Origin: Kiloniella laminariae DSM 19542
Lineage (GTDB): Bacteria; Pseudomonadota; Alphaproteobacteria; Kiloniellales; Kiloniellaceae
Assembly (NCBI RefSeq): GCF_000374005.1
Contig: NZ_KB893157.1
Coordinates: forward strand, 251,950-315,949
DNA: 64,000 nt
Reading direction: 5' to 3'
In this document: positions 18,370 to 28,001 of the stretch, one piece after another
How positions within the stretch are numbered: the first letter of the stretch is position 1
How the letters are laid out: every line of letters starts with the position of its first letter
Made by a program: the position numbers and the translations under genes
Notes under the pieces: generated by a model
The model's input: only the letters and a program-made list of their open reading frames with translations
Told to the model about the DNA's origin: nothing
The model's database searches: none

Positions 18370-18483
18370 GAAATAGAATCAGAAGCTGAGTTCATGCCTG
18401 AGTAGTGATCGAATGGGTGGTTTCTGAATGTTTCTGGTTTATTCACTATTCCATCCCTTGAAGATTTCCCCAAGGTTGCGTAA

Positions 18484-19308
18484 ATGTGCAACATGACTTT
18501 GATCGACCCACCCTTAAGCAAGATTGCTCCCCGTCAGATTGGTGCCATGAATTTTCTGGGCCTCTGGACGCTTTATAGTCGTGAAGTGAAGCGTTTTCTA
18601 AACGTCTTCACTCAGACCCTGATGGCACCGGTGATTACCACCCTGCTGTTTTTGGCCGTCTTTGCACTGGCACTGGGGGGGCTGGGGCGTACGGTTGGAG
18701 GCGTTGACTATATTACCTTCCTCGCGCCTGGTCTGATGATGATGACCATGACGCAGAATTCTTTTGCCAATACCTCGTCTTCGATCCTGATCGCCAAGGT
18801 TCAGGGAAACATTGTTGATATTCTCATGCCACCTCTGGCCCCCTGGGAAATGACCCTCGCCATCGCGGCGGGTGGTGTTACCCGCGGGCTTCTTGTCGGT
18901 CTGACAGTTTTTGTTGCGATGTTGTTTTTTGTACCCAGTGGTGTTGCTCATCCTTTGTCCGCGCTATGGTTTGCCGTAAATGCTTGCCTGATGCTCTCGC
19001 TTTTGGGGATGCTTGGCGGGATCTGGGCCCAGAAATACGATCATATCGCGGCAGTCACCAATTTTGTGATCACACCCTTGTCCTTTCTTTCAGGAACGTT
19101 CTATTCCATAGATCGCCTGCCTGAAGCCTGGGTGGCTGTGGCGCACTTTAATCCCTTCTTCTATATGATTGATGGTTTTCGCTACGGCTTTATCGGTCAT
19201 GCTGACGGGAATGTGATTATCGGATACCTGCTGCTGCCTTGTGTAAATCTGCTGCTCTGGCTTTTGACACACCGTCTGATTTCCATCGGTTACAGGCTGA
19301 AGGCCTGA
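18484..19308 (+). CDS. ABC-2 type transporter permease (first of tandem pair)
   Basis: A 274-residue permease with six helices of the ABC-2 family. LWTLYSREVKRFLNVFTQTLMAPVITTLLFLAVF starts the first helix region (quoted in part) and FLSGTFYSIDRLPE with FNPFFYMIDGFRYG form the conserved C-terminal signature of YadH-like permeases. It would export a lipid-linked or hydrophobic substrate when joined by an ATPase; no ATPase gene is adjacent. The next gene, four bases on, is a paralogue, so the two products may form a heterodimer. Confidence 0.85.
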   Translation: MCNMTLIDPPLSKIAPRQIGAMNFLGLWTLYSREVKRFLNVFTQTLMAPVITTLLFLAVFALALGGLGRTVGGVDYITFLAPGLMMMTMTQNSFANTSSSILIAKVQGNIVDILMPPLAPWEMTLAIAAGGVTRGLLVGLTVFVAMLFFVPSGVAHPLSALWFAVNACLMLSLLGMLGGIWAQKYDHIAAVTNFVITPLSFLSGTFYSIDRLPEAWVAVAHFNPFFYMIDGFRYGFIGHADGNVIIGYLLLPCVNLLLWLLTHRLISIGYRLKA

Positions 19309-19312
19309 TCTG

Positions 19313-20140
19313 ATGACAGGCGCAGGTCCAGAAATTCCAACTGTATCAGGGATTGACCAGCCCATAAGGGTGGTTGCTCTTCTGCGGGTCTGGACCCTGT
19401 TTTATCGGCGCGGTGTGGTGCGCTTCATGCGTTTCTGGACCGAAAGCCTGTTGGGGCCGATGATTTCAACGATGCTGTTCATGACGGTCTTTACCCTGGC
19501 GCTTGATAGCGGCCAGCAGATCGCACCGGGGCTTACGGCATTACAGTTTGTCGCGCCGGGCTTGGCCGCTTTTGTTCTGGTACAGATTTCTTTCCAGAAT
19601 GTCTGCTTTATGCTGATCATCGACAAACAGGAAGGTGTTATTGCCGATGTGCTTATGGCACCTTTAACGCCGCTTGAGCTTTTGCTGGGCTATGGACTGG
19701 CTGCTGTTATGAATGGCTTGGTCGTTTCGGTATTGATCATGCTGGCGATGACCGTTTTTACCGGTCCGATGCTTTATGCTGCGGGCTACACTCTCTTTTT
19801 TGGAATAGTGGCGGCTTTCCTTTTTGCCATGATCGGCGTTCTGGTGGGGCTTTGGTCTGAAAAGTGGGATCAGTTCTCCATGATTGATAACTTTCTGGTC
19901 TTACCTTTGGGGTTGTTGTCAGGCACCTTTTTTACACTTGATCGTATTCCCGTGAACCTGCAGTGGCTGTTTGAAGCAAATCCCATGTTCTGGATCATCA
20001 ATGGCTTTCGCTATGGTGTCACGGGGTATGGCGATCCTTCTATGGTTCTCTGGCAGGGGATTGCATTGCTTATTGCTGCTCTGGTCGCTTTTCTTGCTGG
20101 CTGGACATTGATGGCACGGGGTTACAAGATAAAAGCCTGA
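19313..20140 (+). CDS. ABC-2 type transporter permease (second of tandem pair)
   Basis: A 275-residue paralogue of the preceding permease with the same layout: LRVWTLFYRRGVVRFMRFWT at the start, the family signature LLSGTFFTLDRIPVN, and FEANPMFWIINGFRYG. It starts 4 nt after the upstream stop, so the two are cotranscribed. The missing ATPase must be encoded elsewhere. Duplication followed by divergence into a heterodimer is the simplest reading. Confidence 0.85.
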   Translation: MTGAGPEIPTVSGIDQPIRVVALLRVWTLFYRRGVVRFMRFWTESLLGPMISTMLFMTVFTLALDSGQQIAPGLTALQFVAPGLAAFVLVQISFQNVCFMLIIDKQEGVIADVLMAPLTPLELLLGYGLAAVMNGLVVSVLIMLAMTVFTGPMLYAAGYTLFFGIVAAFLFAMIGVLVGLWSEKWDQFSMIDNFLVLPLGLLSGTFFTLDRIPVNLQWLFEANPMFWIINGFRYGVTGYGDPSMVLWQGIALLIAALVAFLAGWTLMARGYKIKA

Positions 20141-20184
20141 TCCTTCAAATATTCAATCCCGTGATCTGTACAGGACGAGAGTGG

Positions 20185-21198
20185 ATGAAAATCTTTGGTT
20201 TTGCGATCCCGAGCACTGTCTCCCGTGTATCACAGGCTGTTCTGGACACAGCCCTTCACTGTATCCGCTTCGGGACTGTTCTGCGCTTCTCCCTGATGCT
20301 CTTTATGGGGTTTGGGGCTTCGCTCCCTTTGTCAGTCCAGGCAAAAGGTGGCGAGACAGAAGAAGTTCTCTATGGACAGGGACTGTTCTGGAAGATTGAG
20401 CGCGAAGGGCGTGCCCCGAGTTATCTGCTCGGCACCATGCATGTTTCCGACCCCCGGGTGCTGAAGCAGAAAGATCGGGTGAAACCCTATCTGAGCAAGG
20501 CCGAGGTGCTCTATCTCGAAATAGATCCGACCTTTCGGGAGGTCCGGGAAGCTTACAATGTAAGAATCCGTGATGATGGAAAAACCCTGGATGAAGTTCT
20601 GCCGAAAGAGATTTATGGCAAGATCCGCGATATCGCCCTCAAACAGGACATTCCGGAAGAAGATCTCAAGCAGCTGGAACTCTGGGCTGCCTATTCGATG
20701 ATCCAGTCTCTGCTGGGTGAAGAGAGCCAGAAACTGGAAGAGGAAGGGGTTGCTCTCGACTTCCAGCTGGGACAAATGGCCGAGGAGCACAACGTTCCGG
20801 TTAAATCCCTCGAAACAGCAAGAGAACAGCTGGGTGTTTTTCATGAACGCGATGACAAGATTTTCTATGATGCTATCGTCCGGGCACTTGAAAGCCCTCT
20901 TGCGGTTCAAAATACTCTGGAACTGATGGAGCAATACAAGGAATGGTATCTGGCGGAAAACACCGCTGCATTTTACCACTCCATGCTGGAAGAGCTTAAA
21001 CAGGAGCCGCCAGAGATTTATGATATCATGAAGACCAGACTGATTGATAAACGTAACCTGACCATGGCAAACCGGATGGCGCGAGGACTGGTGCGGGGAA
21101 ATTCTTTTACCGCTGTCGGCGCCCTGCATCTGCCGGGGGAAAAGGGTATCCTGAATATTCTGGTGGAACGGGGATATCAGGTCAGCCCCATGAAGTGA
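20185..21198 (+). CDS. TraB/GumN-family protein (first of tandem pair)
   Basis: About 337 residues, secreted by a long N-terminal hydrophobic segment (FSLMLFMGFGASLPLSVQA). The TraB/GumN core has SYLLGTMHVSDPRV, with the GTxH metal motif, and the terminal FTAVGALHLPGEKG. Eukaryotic relatives (TIKI) are metalloproteases; the bacterial role is not known. ATG 20185 is preceded by AGGACGAGAG; an in-frame GTG lies at 20161. It is only 44 bp after the ABC permeases and may be cotranscribed with them. Confidence 0.82.
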   Translation: MKIFGFAIPSTVSRVSQAVLDTALHCIRFGTVLRFSLMLFMGFGASLPLSVQAKGGETEEVLYGQGLFWKIEREGRAPSYLLGTMHVSDPRVLKQKDRVKPYLSKAEVLYLEIDPTFREVREAYNVRIRDDGKTLDEVLPKEIYGKIRDIALKQDIPEEDLKQLELWAAYSMIQSLLGEESQKLEEEGVALDFQLGQMAEEHNVPVKSLETAREQLGVFHERDDKIFYDAIVRALESPLAVQNTLELMEQYKEWYLAENTAAFYHSMLEELKQEPPEIYDIMKTRLIDKRNLTMANRMARGLVRGNSFTAVGALHLPGEKGILNILVERGYQVSPMK

Positions 21199-21331
21199 GG
21201 GGAATAGGTCGCTCATTTCTCAAGGCCGGGCCAGAAAAATCAAAAAACCGGATCTTTGAGATAATAGCCTGTAAATGCTGCACAGATTTGCTACCTTCAC
21301 AGGCCTGTCGCCTTTGCATCAGGGATGCTCC

Positions 21332-22294
21332 ATGTTGAAAAACTGTTCTCTTATTCATTCCGTTTCTGTGCATCTTGCTCTGAGGCCGTTGGGGCATGTC
21401 CGGGATCGGATTGTACTCATCTGTCTGTTCCCGGCTTTGCTGGCCCTTACACAGCTGGCCCAGGCGCAGGAGATGCCGTTCGGGCAGGGTGTGATGTGGC
21501 AGGTGAGCAAGGAAGGCGTTGAACCAAGTATAATCTACGGAACCTTGCACAGCAGCGAGCGTCGCGTCGTTGATTCCAGTGCTTTGGCCCATCGAAAGCT
21601 TTTGACTGCGAAAAGCCTGGTCATTGAAGTCGAAGATGATGACGCCATTCAGCAACGCCTGTTTGAAACCATGATTTATGATGACGGGCGGCGGCTGGAT
21701 CAGCTTGTCTCTCCGGAGACTTTTGAGAAGATCAAGGTTCTGGGGTATGAATACGGTTTTCTGGCACGTCAGATGAACGTCCTTCGTCCCTGGGCTGCTG
21801 GCGTTATGTTTTCCTTCCCTCCTTCAGAAGCATCCAGGATCTCGCTGGGGATCAGGACGCTTGATCAATCACTTCAGGATCTGGCGAGAAAACAGGAAAT
21901 AGAGATTATTGCCCTGGAAACGATTCAGGAACAGCTTCTGGCTTTACAGGGTGAAGGAGAGCAGGAACAGATCCTGCTGCTGACAAGTCTGCCCGAGACG
22001 ATACAGGAAGTTGAAAACAATTTTGAAAGCCTGGTCGGTGAATACCTGTCGCAAAATGTTGCGGGCCTTTATGCGCGCAAGCGACAGAGCCTGGCGGTTC
22101 TACCGCCCGAACAGGCTGATGCCTATATCCATCGCCTTATAACATCGCGGAATTACAGCATGGTGGAACGGATGCGGGGCCTGTTGAACAAGGGAAATGC
22201 TTTTGTGGCTGTGGATGCGCTGCACCTGCCGGGGAATGAAGGACTTCTCAGCCTTTTGCAGGCACAGGGATACAGGATTGCGCCTGTTAAGTGA
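21332..22294 (+). CDS. TraB/GumN-family protein (second of tandem pair)
   Basis: About 320 residues, paralogous to the preceding gene: IIYGTLHSSERRVVD is the first motif and FVAVDALHLPGNEG the last. The N-terminus holds a hydrophobic export segment (LICLFPALLALTQLAQAQ). ATG 21332 is 6 nt from an AGGGA; an in-frame upstream ATG (21275) lacks a ribosome site. A 130-bp gap separates the two paralogues, so this copy could have its own promoter. Confidence 0.82.
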   Translation: MLKNCSLIHSVSVHLALRPLGHVRDRIVLICLFPALLALTQLAQAQEMPFGQGVMWQVSKEGVEPSIIYGTLHSSERRVVDSSALAHRKLLTAKSLVIEVEDDDAIQQRLFETMIYDDGRRLDQLVSPETFEKIKVLGYEYGFLARQMNVLRPWAAGVMFSFPPSEASRISLGIRTLDQSLQDLARKQEIEIIALETIQEQLLALQGEGEQEQILLLTSLPETIQEVENNFESLVGEYLSQNVAGLYARKRQSLAVLPPEQADAYIHRLITSRNYSMVERMRGLLNKGNAFVAVDALHLPGNEGLLSLLQAQGYRIAPVK

Positions 22295-22432
22295 ATTTTC
22301 CTGCTGAAAAGGCAGAAAATCAGCTTTCTCCTTATTGACAGGTCCAGACGATCTTGGGTTAATACCTTGCTCCGGGGTGGCAGAATTGTCGCCCCGGGTT
22401 TTGTTTTTCAGCAGATATCAAGAGAGATCCCA

Positions 22433-23611
22433 ATGAGTGACGCAGTAATGCCGACCTATGCACGTATCGACCTCGCCTTCGAGCGGGGAGAAGGACCTTA
22501 TCTCTATACTGCTGAGAACCGACGATATCTCGATTTTGCAGGTGGTATTGCCGTCAACTCTCTGGGGCACAGTCATCCCCGGCTGGTGGCCGCGTTGGAA
22601 GAGCAAGGGCGCAAGCTCTGGCATACCTCGAACCTCTACCGGATTTCCGGGGGGGAGAAACTTGCAGAGCGACTTGTAGAGCATAGCTTTGCGGACAAGG
22701 TTTTCTTTACCAACTCCGGGACCGAAGCGCTTGAAGGCGCGATCAAGCTGGCAAGAAAATATCATAGCCATCATGGACAGCCGCAAAAATACCGGATTAT
22801 TACCTGTGACAGTGCTTTTCATGGCCGGACCATGACGGCCCTGTCTGCAGCTGGTAACGCAAAACATCTGGAGGGATTTGGTCCACAGACACCCGGATTT
22901 GACCATGTGGCTTTCGGAAACCTGAACGAACTTAGGGCCGCCATCACGGAAGAAACCGCCGCGATACTGGTAGAACCTATTCAGGGGGAAGGCGGTATTC
23001 GTGCCGCTTCAATGGATTTCCTCAAAGGCCTTCGGACGGTTTGTGATGAATTTGGTCTGCTGCTGATTCTTGACGAAGTGCAGTGTGGTAATGGCCGTAC
23101 CGGCAAATTTTTTGCCCATGAATGGGCTGGTATAACACCTGATGTTCTGGCGACGGCCAAGGGTATTGGCGGGGGCTTTCCTCTCGGGGCGTTCATGGCG
23201 ACTGACAAGGCGGCGGCCGGGATGAAGCCGGGAACACATGGCAGTACCTATGGCGGTAATCCTCTGGCGATGGCTATTGGCAACGCGGTGCTTGATGTTT
23301 TGCTTGAGGAAGGATTTCTGGATGGCGTTCTGGAAATTTCGGACTATGCCCGCGAACAGTTTGATGGGCTTGTTGCCCGCTATCCTGATATTTTTGAGGA
23401 AGTACGTGGCTCCGGACTGATGCTTGGCCTGAAGTGCAAGGTCCTCAACTCTGATGTGATTGCGGCAATGCGCGCCGGAGGCCTGCTTTCTGTCGGTGCC
23501 GCAGACAACGTTATCCGTCTGTTGCCGCCACTGACCATAGAGCGGGCGCATGTTGACGAGGCAATCGCCATTCTTGAAGATGTGAGCCAGAAACTGGCGC
23601 AGGCAGCCTGA
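22433..23611 (+). CDS. argD: Acetylornithine aminotransferase
   Basis: A 392-residue class III PLP aminotransferase, fourth step of arginine synthesis (N-acetylglutamate semialdehyde to N-acetylornithine); many members also act on succinyl-diaminopimelate. Seen motifs: [16 protein letters not shown] at the N-terminus, [17 protein letters not shown] for phosphate binding, [14 protein letters not shown] with the PLP aspartate, and [14 protein letters not shown] with the Schiff-base lysine. The start ATG 22433 follows AGAGAGATC. argF follows 29 bp later in the usual alphaproteobacterial argD-argF-hslO order. Confidence 0.92.
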   Translation: MSDAVMPTYARIDLAFERGEGPYLYTAENRRYLDFAGGIAVNSLGHSHPRLVAALEEQGRKLWHTSNLYRISGGEKLAERLVEHSFADKVFFTNSGTEALEGAIKLARKYHSHHGQPQKYRIITCDSAFHGRTMTALSAAGNAKHLEGFGPQTPGFDHVAFGNLNELRAAITEETAAILVEPIQGEGGIRAASMDFLKGLRTVCDEFGLLLILDEVQCGNGRTGKFFAHEWAGITPDVLATAKGIGGGFPLGAFMATDKAAAGMKPGTHGSTYGGNPLAMAIGNAVLDVLLEEGFLDGVLEISDYAREQFDGLVARYPDIFEEVRGSGLMLGLKCKVLNSDVIAAMRAGGLLSVGAADNVIRLLPPLTIERAHVDEAIAILEDVSQKLAQAA

Positions 23612-23640
23612 AGGTCGCCGGATACCCCGAGGTAAATAAA

Positions 23641-24546
23641 ATGACTGATGTAAAACACTTTCTTGATCTGAACCGGTTTGATACCCGGCAGCTGCGCGAG
23701 ATTCTTGATTATGGAACAAAGCTGAAATCAGGAGAAATTCCAGGTCGGCCACTGGAAGGCAAGTCCCTGGCAATGATTTTCGAGAAACCTTCGACACGGA
23801 CAAGGGTGTCATTCGAGGTTGGTATTTCTCAACTGGGCGGCGATGCGGTATTGCTTGATTCCAGCAGCACCCAGATGGAACAGGGGGAAAGTATCGCAGA
23901 TACAGCTCGGGTCCTTTCCCGTTTTGTCGATGCAATCATGATTCGGACCTCTTCTGAAAGTATCCTGCATGAACTGGCTGAATATGCCAGCGTTCCGGTG
24001 ATCAATGGCCTTACGGATGAGTCGCATCCCTGTCAGCTGATGGCGGATATCATGACCTATGAAGAGCACCGCGGGTCTATTGCCGGGAAGACGGTGACCT
24101 GGTGCGGCGATGGCAACAATGTTGGCACCTCCTGGATCCATGCGGCAGTGCGTTTTGGTTTTCACCTGAAGCTGGCGACCCCGGCCGAGCTGCCCCCAAA
24201 CCAGGCTGTGCTTGACTGGGCCAAAGCAGAAGGTGGCAAAATTACCGTTACCCGGTCGGTTGAAGAAGCGGCGGCAGATAGCGACTGCATCGTAACAGAT
24301 ACCTGGGTCTCTATGGGGGACACCGATGCTGCCAATCGCCACAATCTTCTGAAGCCTTATCAGGTGGATCAGCGCGTGATGGGACTGGCCAAGCCGGATG
24401 CTCTCTTTATGCACTGCCTGCCTGCCCACCGTGGCGAAGAGGTGACTGAAGAGGTCATTGATGGCCCCCAGTCGGTTGTTTTTGATGAAGCCGGTAACAG
24501 ACTGCATGCCCAAAAGGGCATTATGTACTGGTGTATGAGCAAGTAA
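23641..24546 (+). CDS. argF: Ornithine carbamoyltransferase
   Basis: A 301-residue enzyme making citrulline from ornithine and carbamoyl phosphate. Carbamoyl-phosphate motif [14 protein letters not shown], then [14 protein letters not shown], and the ornithine-side [16 protein letters not shown] are all intact. Length is standard for the anabolic form. It lies between argD and hslO with short gaps (29 and 19 bp), consistent with one transcript. Confidence 0.94.
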   Translation: MTDVKHFLDLNRFDTRQLREILDYGTKLKSGEIPGRPLEGKSLAMIFEKPSTRTRVSFEVGISQLGGDAVLLDSSSTQMEQGESIADTARVLSRFVDAIMIRTSSESILHELAEYASVPVINGLTDESHPCQLMADIMTYEEHRGSIAGKTVTWCGDGNNVGTSWIHAAVRFGFHLKLATPAELPPNQAVLDWAKAEGGKITVTRSVEEAAADSDCIVTDTWVSMGDTDAANRHNLLKPYQVDQRVMGLAKPDALFMHCLPAHRGEEVTEEVIDGPQSVVFDEAGNRLHAQKGIMYWCMSK

Positions 24547-24565
24547 AAAGCTGGAGTAATGTTGT

Positions 24566-25522
24566 ATGAGTAACACTGTCGGGACCAGCATGAGAGATGA
24601 TCTGATCCAGCCATTTTTGTTAGAGGCAACCGGCATTCGAGGTCGCCTGGTTCGGACCGGGCCAGCAATCAGCACGATTCTGGCGCGTCATGACTATCCG
24701 CCGGTGGTTAACGAACTGCTGGCTGAAGTGCTGACCCTGACAGCGGTGCTTTCTTCGCTGATGAAATTTGACGGATGCTTTACCCTTCAAAGCAAAAGTG
24801 ACGGCCCAGTGAAAATGCTGGTCAGCGACATGACTTCGGAAGGTGTGCTGCGTGGCTATGCCGGGATCAACGAGGAAACGCTTGCACAGTTGCTTGAACG
24901 GACAGAGGACCCAGCCACCCTGACCCTCAAAGATCTGACCGGAAAGGGGTATCTGGCCTTCACCGTTGATCAGGGAGAACACATGGAACGCTATCAGGGC
25001 ATTGTCGAGCTCGAAGGAGCTACTCTGTCCGAATGTATCCAGGGCTATTTCAAACAGTCTGATCAAATCAAAACAGGCGTACTGGTCAAAACAGAAAATA
25101 AGGAGGGGATCTGGCGTAGTGGCGGCATGATCCTCCAGTACATGCCCGGAGAGGGGGGCGTGCAGGGGAAAAAAGACCAGGACGAGGAGACTTTGAGGGA
25201 AGACTGGCAGCGTTCCATGGTTCTGATGGCCAGCTGTACTGCAGGCGAACTCCTCGACCTTGATCTGCCCGTGACAGATCTGCTTTATCGATTGTTTCAC
25301 GAGGAAGAGGTCAGGGTTTTTGATCAGAAAGCCATCCTGGAAGGGTGCCGCTGTTCCCGGGAAAAGCTGGAAACAGTCATCAAGACCATTCCTCTGGAAG
25401 AGATCGAAACCTACAAGGTTGAGGGCAAGATTGTTGCCTCCTGCGAATTCTGCAGCCGCAGTTATGATTTCGATGATGCGGATCTTGCCCGACTTAATTC
25501 TGGAGCAGAGACGGAGACCTGA
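24566..25522 (+). CDS. hslO: Redox-regulated chaperone Hsp33
   Basis: A 318-residue cytosolic holdase, switched on by oxidation when zinc leaves its cysteine site. The C-terminal cysteines are intact: GCRCSREKL (C-x-C) and CEFCSRSYDF (C-x2-C). The N-terminal part, LLEATGIRGRLVR followed by GPVKMLVSDMTSEGVLRGYA, matches the Hsp33 fold. It is 19 bp after argF, the arrangement found in many alphaproteobacteria. Confidence 0.93.
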   Translation: MSNTVGTSMRDDLIQPFLLEATGIRGRLVRTGPAISTILARHDYPPVVNELLAEVLTLTAVLSSLMKFDGCFTLQSKSDGPVKMLVSDMTSEGVLRGYAGINEETLAQLLERTEDPATLTLKDLTGKGYLAFTVDQGEHMERYQGIVELEGATLSECIQGYFKQSDQIKTGVLVKTENKEGIWRSGGMILQYMPGEGGVQGKKDQDEETLREDWQRSMVLMASCTAGELLDLDLPVTDLLYRLFHEEEVRVFDQKAILEGCRCSREKLETVIKTIPLEEIETYKVEGKIVASCEFCSRSYDFDDADLARLNSGAETET

Positions 25523-25653
25523 GAGGTCTTCTTTGTGCCATAATTTCTGGGTATTCCCCTAGTCGTCATTAGACCCGGTCCCTGCTTGTATCTTCTTTGA
25601 TTGGTTAGGAAGACAACCCGGAGAGGGCGCTCATAGAAGAGGTAGATCAGATC

Positions 25654-26250
25654 ATGGAACTTAGCAGAAGAAATTTTGTGCTCGGGGGCGTTTCCCTTTC
25701 AGGTGCTTTATTGGCAGGGTGTCAAACGGCACCTTCTTCAGGCAAACAAGCGGAACTAACCTATTCGCATCTTCCTTCCTATCAGTTGTTGGTCAGCGAG
25801 ATTGTGATCGAGCAGGCTTACGTCAGCCCTGGACAAAGCCCGAATGTTGAACATCTCTTTAACAAGACTCCTGCTGAGGTTGCCGAGCGCTGGGCCCAGG
25901 ATCGGCTGCAGGCAATGGGCAATGACGGGGTGCTGAACTTTATCATCAAGAACGCTTCCGTCACGGAAACCAAGCTGGAGCGTCAGACCGGGATCACGGG
26001 TCTGGTTACCTATGATCAGTCCGAACGCTATGACGGTGTGATCGAGATTGAAATGCAGGTGCGCGATGGCCGGGGATATAAAGATGCCCAGGTGTTTGCC
26101 CGCGCTGAGCGGAGCAAAACCGTGCCTGAAAATCTTACGTTACGCGAGCGTGAAAAAGTCTGGTTCAAGATTACAGAGGATCTGATGATTGAAATCGACC
26201 GTCAGCTTCAACAGGGAATTGCCAAACATCTGAGCAGTTTTGTGATGTAG
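25654..26250 (+). CDS. Putative lipoprotein, unknown
   Basis: A 198-residue protein with a Tat-like start (MELSRRNFVLGGVSLSGALL) and a lipobox LLAGC, so probably an acylated periplasmic protein. The rest, including YSHLPSYQLLVSEIVIEQAYV and the C-terminal LTLREREKVWFKITEDLM, looks like a conserved alphaproteobacterial hypothetical. No catalytic motif is seen. A terminator follows 50 bp downstream. Confidence 0.7.
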   Translation: MELSRRNFVLGGVSLSGALLAGCQTAPSSGKQAELTYSHLPSYQLLVSEIVIEQAYVSPGQSPNVEHLFNKTPAEVAERWAQDRLQAMGNDGVLNFIIKNASVTETKLERQTGITGLVTYDQSERYDGVIEIEMQVRDGRGYKDAQVFARAERSKTVPENLTLREREKVWFKITEDLMIEIDRQLQQGIAKHLSSFVM

Positions 26251-26293
26251 CCCGGAGATATTTTCGTGCAATGAGCTCTTCGCGATAAGCCAA

Positions 26294-26328
26294 CAAAAAA
26301 GCAGGTCTTGAAACGGACCTGCTTTTTT
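26294..26328. terminator. Bidirectional intrinsic terminator
   Basis: Stem GCAGGTC (26301-26307) with GACCTGC (26316-26322), loop 8 nt, extended by A6/T6 on both sides. It lies between the convergent lipoprotein gene and trkH and works for both. Confidence 0.9.
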
Positions 26329-26339
26329 GTTGCGATAAA

Positions 26340-27827
26340 TCAGCCGCGCCAGAAGCGGGGCAGGACCATGACAAGAATGGTGAAGAGTTCCAGGCGCCCG
26401 AGCAGCATCCCGGCAGCCATGAGCCACTTTGCGCCATCGGGCAGGGTCTTGAAGTTGCCAACGGGGCCGATGACATCCCCTAACCCGGGGCCAACGTTGG
26501 CGATAGCGGTGGCCGCGCCGGAAACCGCGGTAATAAAATCAAGCCCGAAAGCGCCCAACCCTACGGCAAGAAATACAAAACTGACGGCAAAAAGGAAAAA
26601 GAAGCTCATCACAGAGTTGGAAACACTCTCTGGAATGGGGTTGTTGTTGTAGTTGGGAAAGAAAATCCCGTTCGGTTGAATAAGACGGTTAAGCTGTGCC
26701 TGGGTTGTGGCGTAGAGCACCTGGAGACGGAATATTTTGATGCCGCATGTGGTCGATCCAGCACAACCGCCGACAAACATCAAAATGAACATCAAGGCGA
26801 GGGCAAAACCACCCCATTGGCCATAATCAGCCGAGCTGTAGCCTGTCCCTGTCATAACAGAAATCACATTGAATGCTGACAGACGCAGGGATGTCCCCAG
26901 GCTCATCTCGTCGATGTACCAAAGCCAGAGAGCGACCGTCAGGATCGAGACAGCGAGAATAATGAGAAAGGTTTTGACCTGGCTATCCTGAAGCAGGCTG
27001 GTCAGGTCGCCCCGGATGACCCGGAGATAGAGGATAAAGGGAATGCTGCCAAGAACCATGAAAAGACAAATGGCCCAGTGGATCATCGGATTTTTGAAGT
27101 GGGCAATTGAAGAATCGTAATTGGAGAAACCACCTGTCGCTATTGAGGTCATTGCATGCACAACGGCATCAAATCCGGACATTCCGAGCAGGGAGAGGAT
27201 AACCGCAGCGGCGATGGTGATGAAGACATAGAAAATAGAAATGGCAGCAGCAATCTGGGCGGCCTTGGGCAAAACCTTGTCGGCTTCAAAGGCTTCAACC
27301 CGGAACATCTGCATGCCCCCGACCTGCAGCATGGGAAGGATGGCAACGGCCATGACGATAATGCCGATACCGCCCAGCCACTGCAGGATGCCGCGCCAGA
27401 GAAGAATGCCCGGTGGGGAGCTGTCCAACCCGACGATAATGGTTGAGCCAGTTGTGGTGATGCCGGACATGGATTCAAAAAATGCATCAGTGATACTGAG
27501 TTCCAGCTCTGAAAAAGCGAGAGGAATGGCCCCGGCAACGGCAATGGTCAGCCAGGCAACATTGGTGATGACAAAAGCTTCCCGCAACGAAAAACGATGC
27601 CAGGAGGCATTGGTTGCGAGAACCATGGCAATGCCGATAGAGAGGCTCAGGGCGGAAGATGTTGCAAATACGCGCCAGTCCGGGTGACCGGCAGCGGCAT
27701 CAACCACGGCCGGAATAATCATGGCAATGGCCATGATCGAGAGCAGAATTCCGGTTACGAAGACGACGGGACGAAACTGGATCATCCACAGGGCCTTTTC
27801 ATTAATAGGACTGAGTGCACCAAACAA
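26340..27827 (-). CDS. trkH: TrkH family potassium uptake protein
   Basis: A 495-residue inner-membrane potassium channel subunit. Four selectivity P-loops can be read: ITTTGSTII, IATGGFSNY, TGTGYSSADY and NVGPGLGDV, each with the key glycine. SMSGITTTGS near residue 130 begins the first. It imports potassium together with the NAD-binding TrkA, which is not in this window. It is followed by a terminator and separated from folE by 170 bp. Confidence 0.93.
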   Translation of the reverse strand: MFGALSPINEKALWMIQFRPVVFVTGILLSIMAIAMIIPAVVDAAAGHPDWRVFATSSALSLSIGIAMVLATNASWHRFSLREAFVITNVAWLTIAVAGAIPLAFSELELSITDAFFESMSGITTTGSTIIVGLDSSPPGILLWRGILQWLGGIGIIVMAVAILPMLQVGGMQMFRVEAFEADKVLPKAAQIAAAISIFYVFITIAAAVILSLLGMSGFDAVVHAMTSIATGGFSNYDSSIAHFKNPMIHWAICLFMVLGSIPFILYLRVIRGDLTSLLQDSQVKTFLIILAVSILTVALWLWYIDEMSLGTSLRLSAFNVISVMTGTGYSSADYGQWGGFALALMFILMFVGGCAGSTTCGIKIFRLQVLYATTQAQLNRLIQPNGIFFPNYNNNPIPESVSNSVMSFFFLFAVSFVFLAVGLGAFGLDFITAVSGAATAIANVGPGLGDVIGPVGNFKTLPDGAKWLMAAGMLLGRLELFTILVMVLPRFWRG

Positions 27828-27949
27828 TGGAACGGTGATGCGTCGGGGACAATAAAGGGTGACATGCCAAAGTCCAGTTCTGGCCGGAGCAACTGATCTG
27901 TCTCTTTACAGCAGCAGAGGTTAGCAGAAAAAAAACAAGTTTGGTATGC

Positions 27950-27984
27950 AAAAGCCCCCGGTCCCGAATGCAGGGAACGGGGGC
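27950..27984 (-). terminator. Intrinsic terminator of folE
   Basis: GC-rich 12-bp stem, GCCCCCGGTCCC (27954-27965) with GGGAACGGGGGC (27973-27984), one mismatch and a 7-nt loop, followed on the minus strand by TTTTG. Confidence 0.8.
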
Positions 27985-28001
27985 CTTGAAAAGTGCTGTA
28001 C

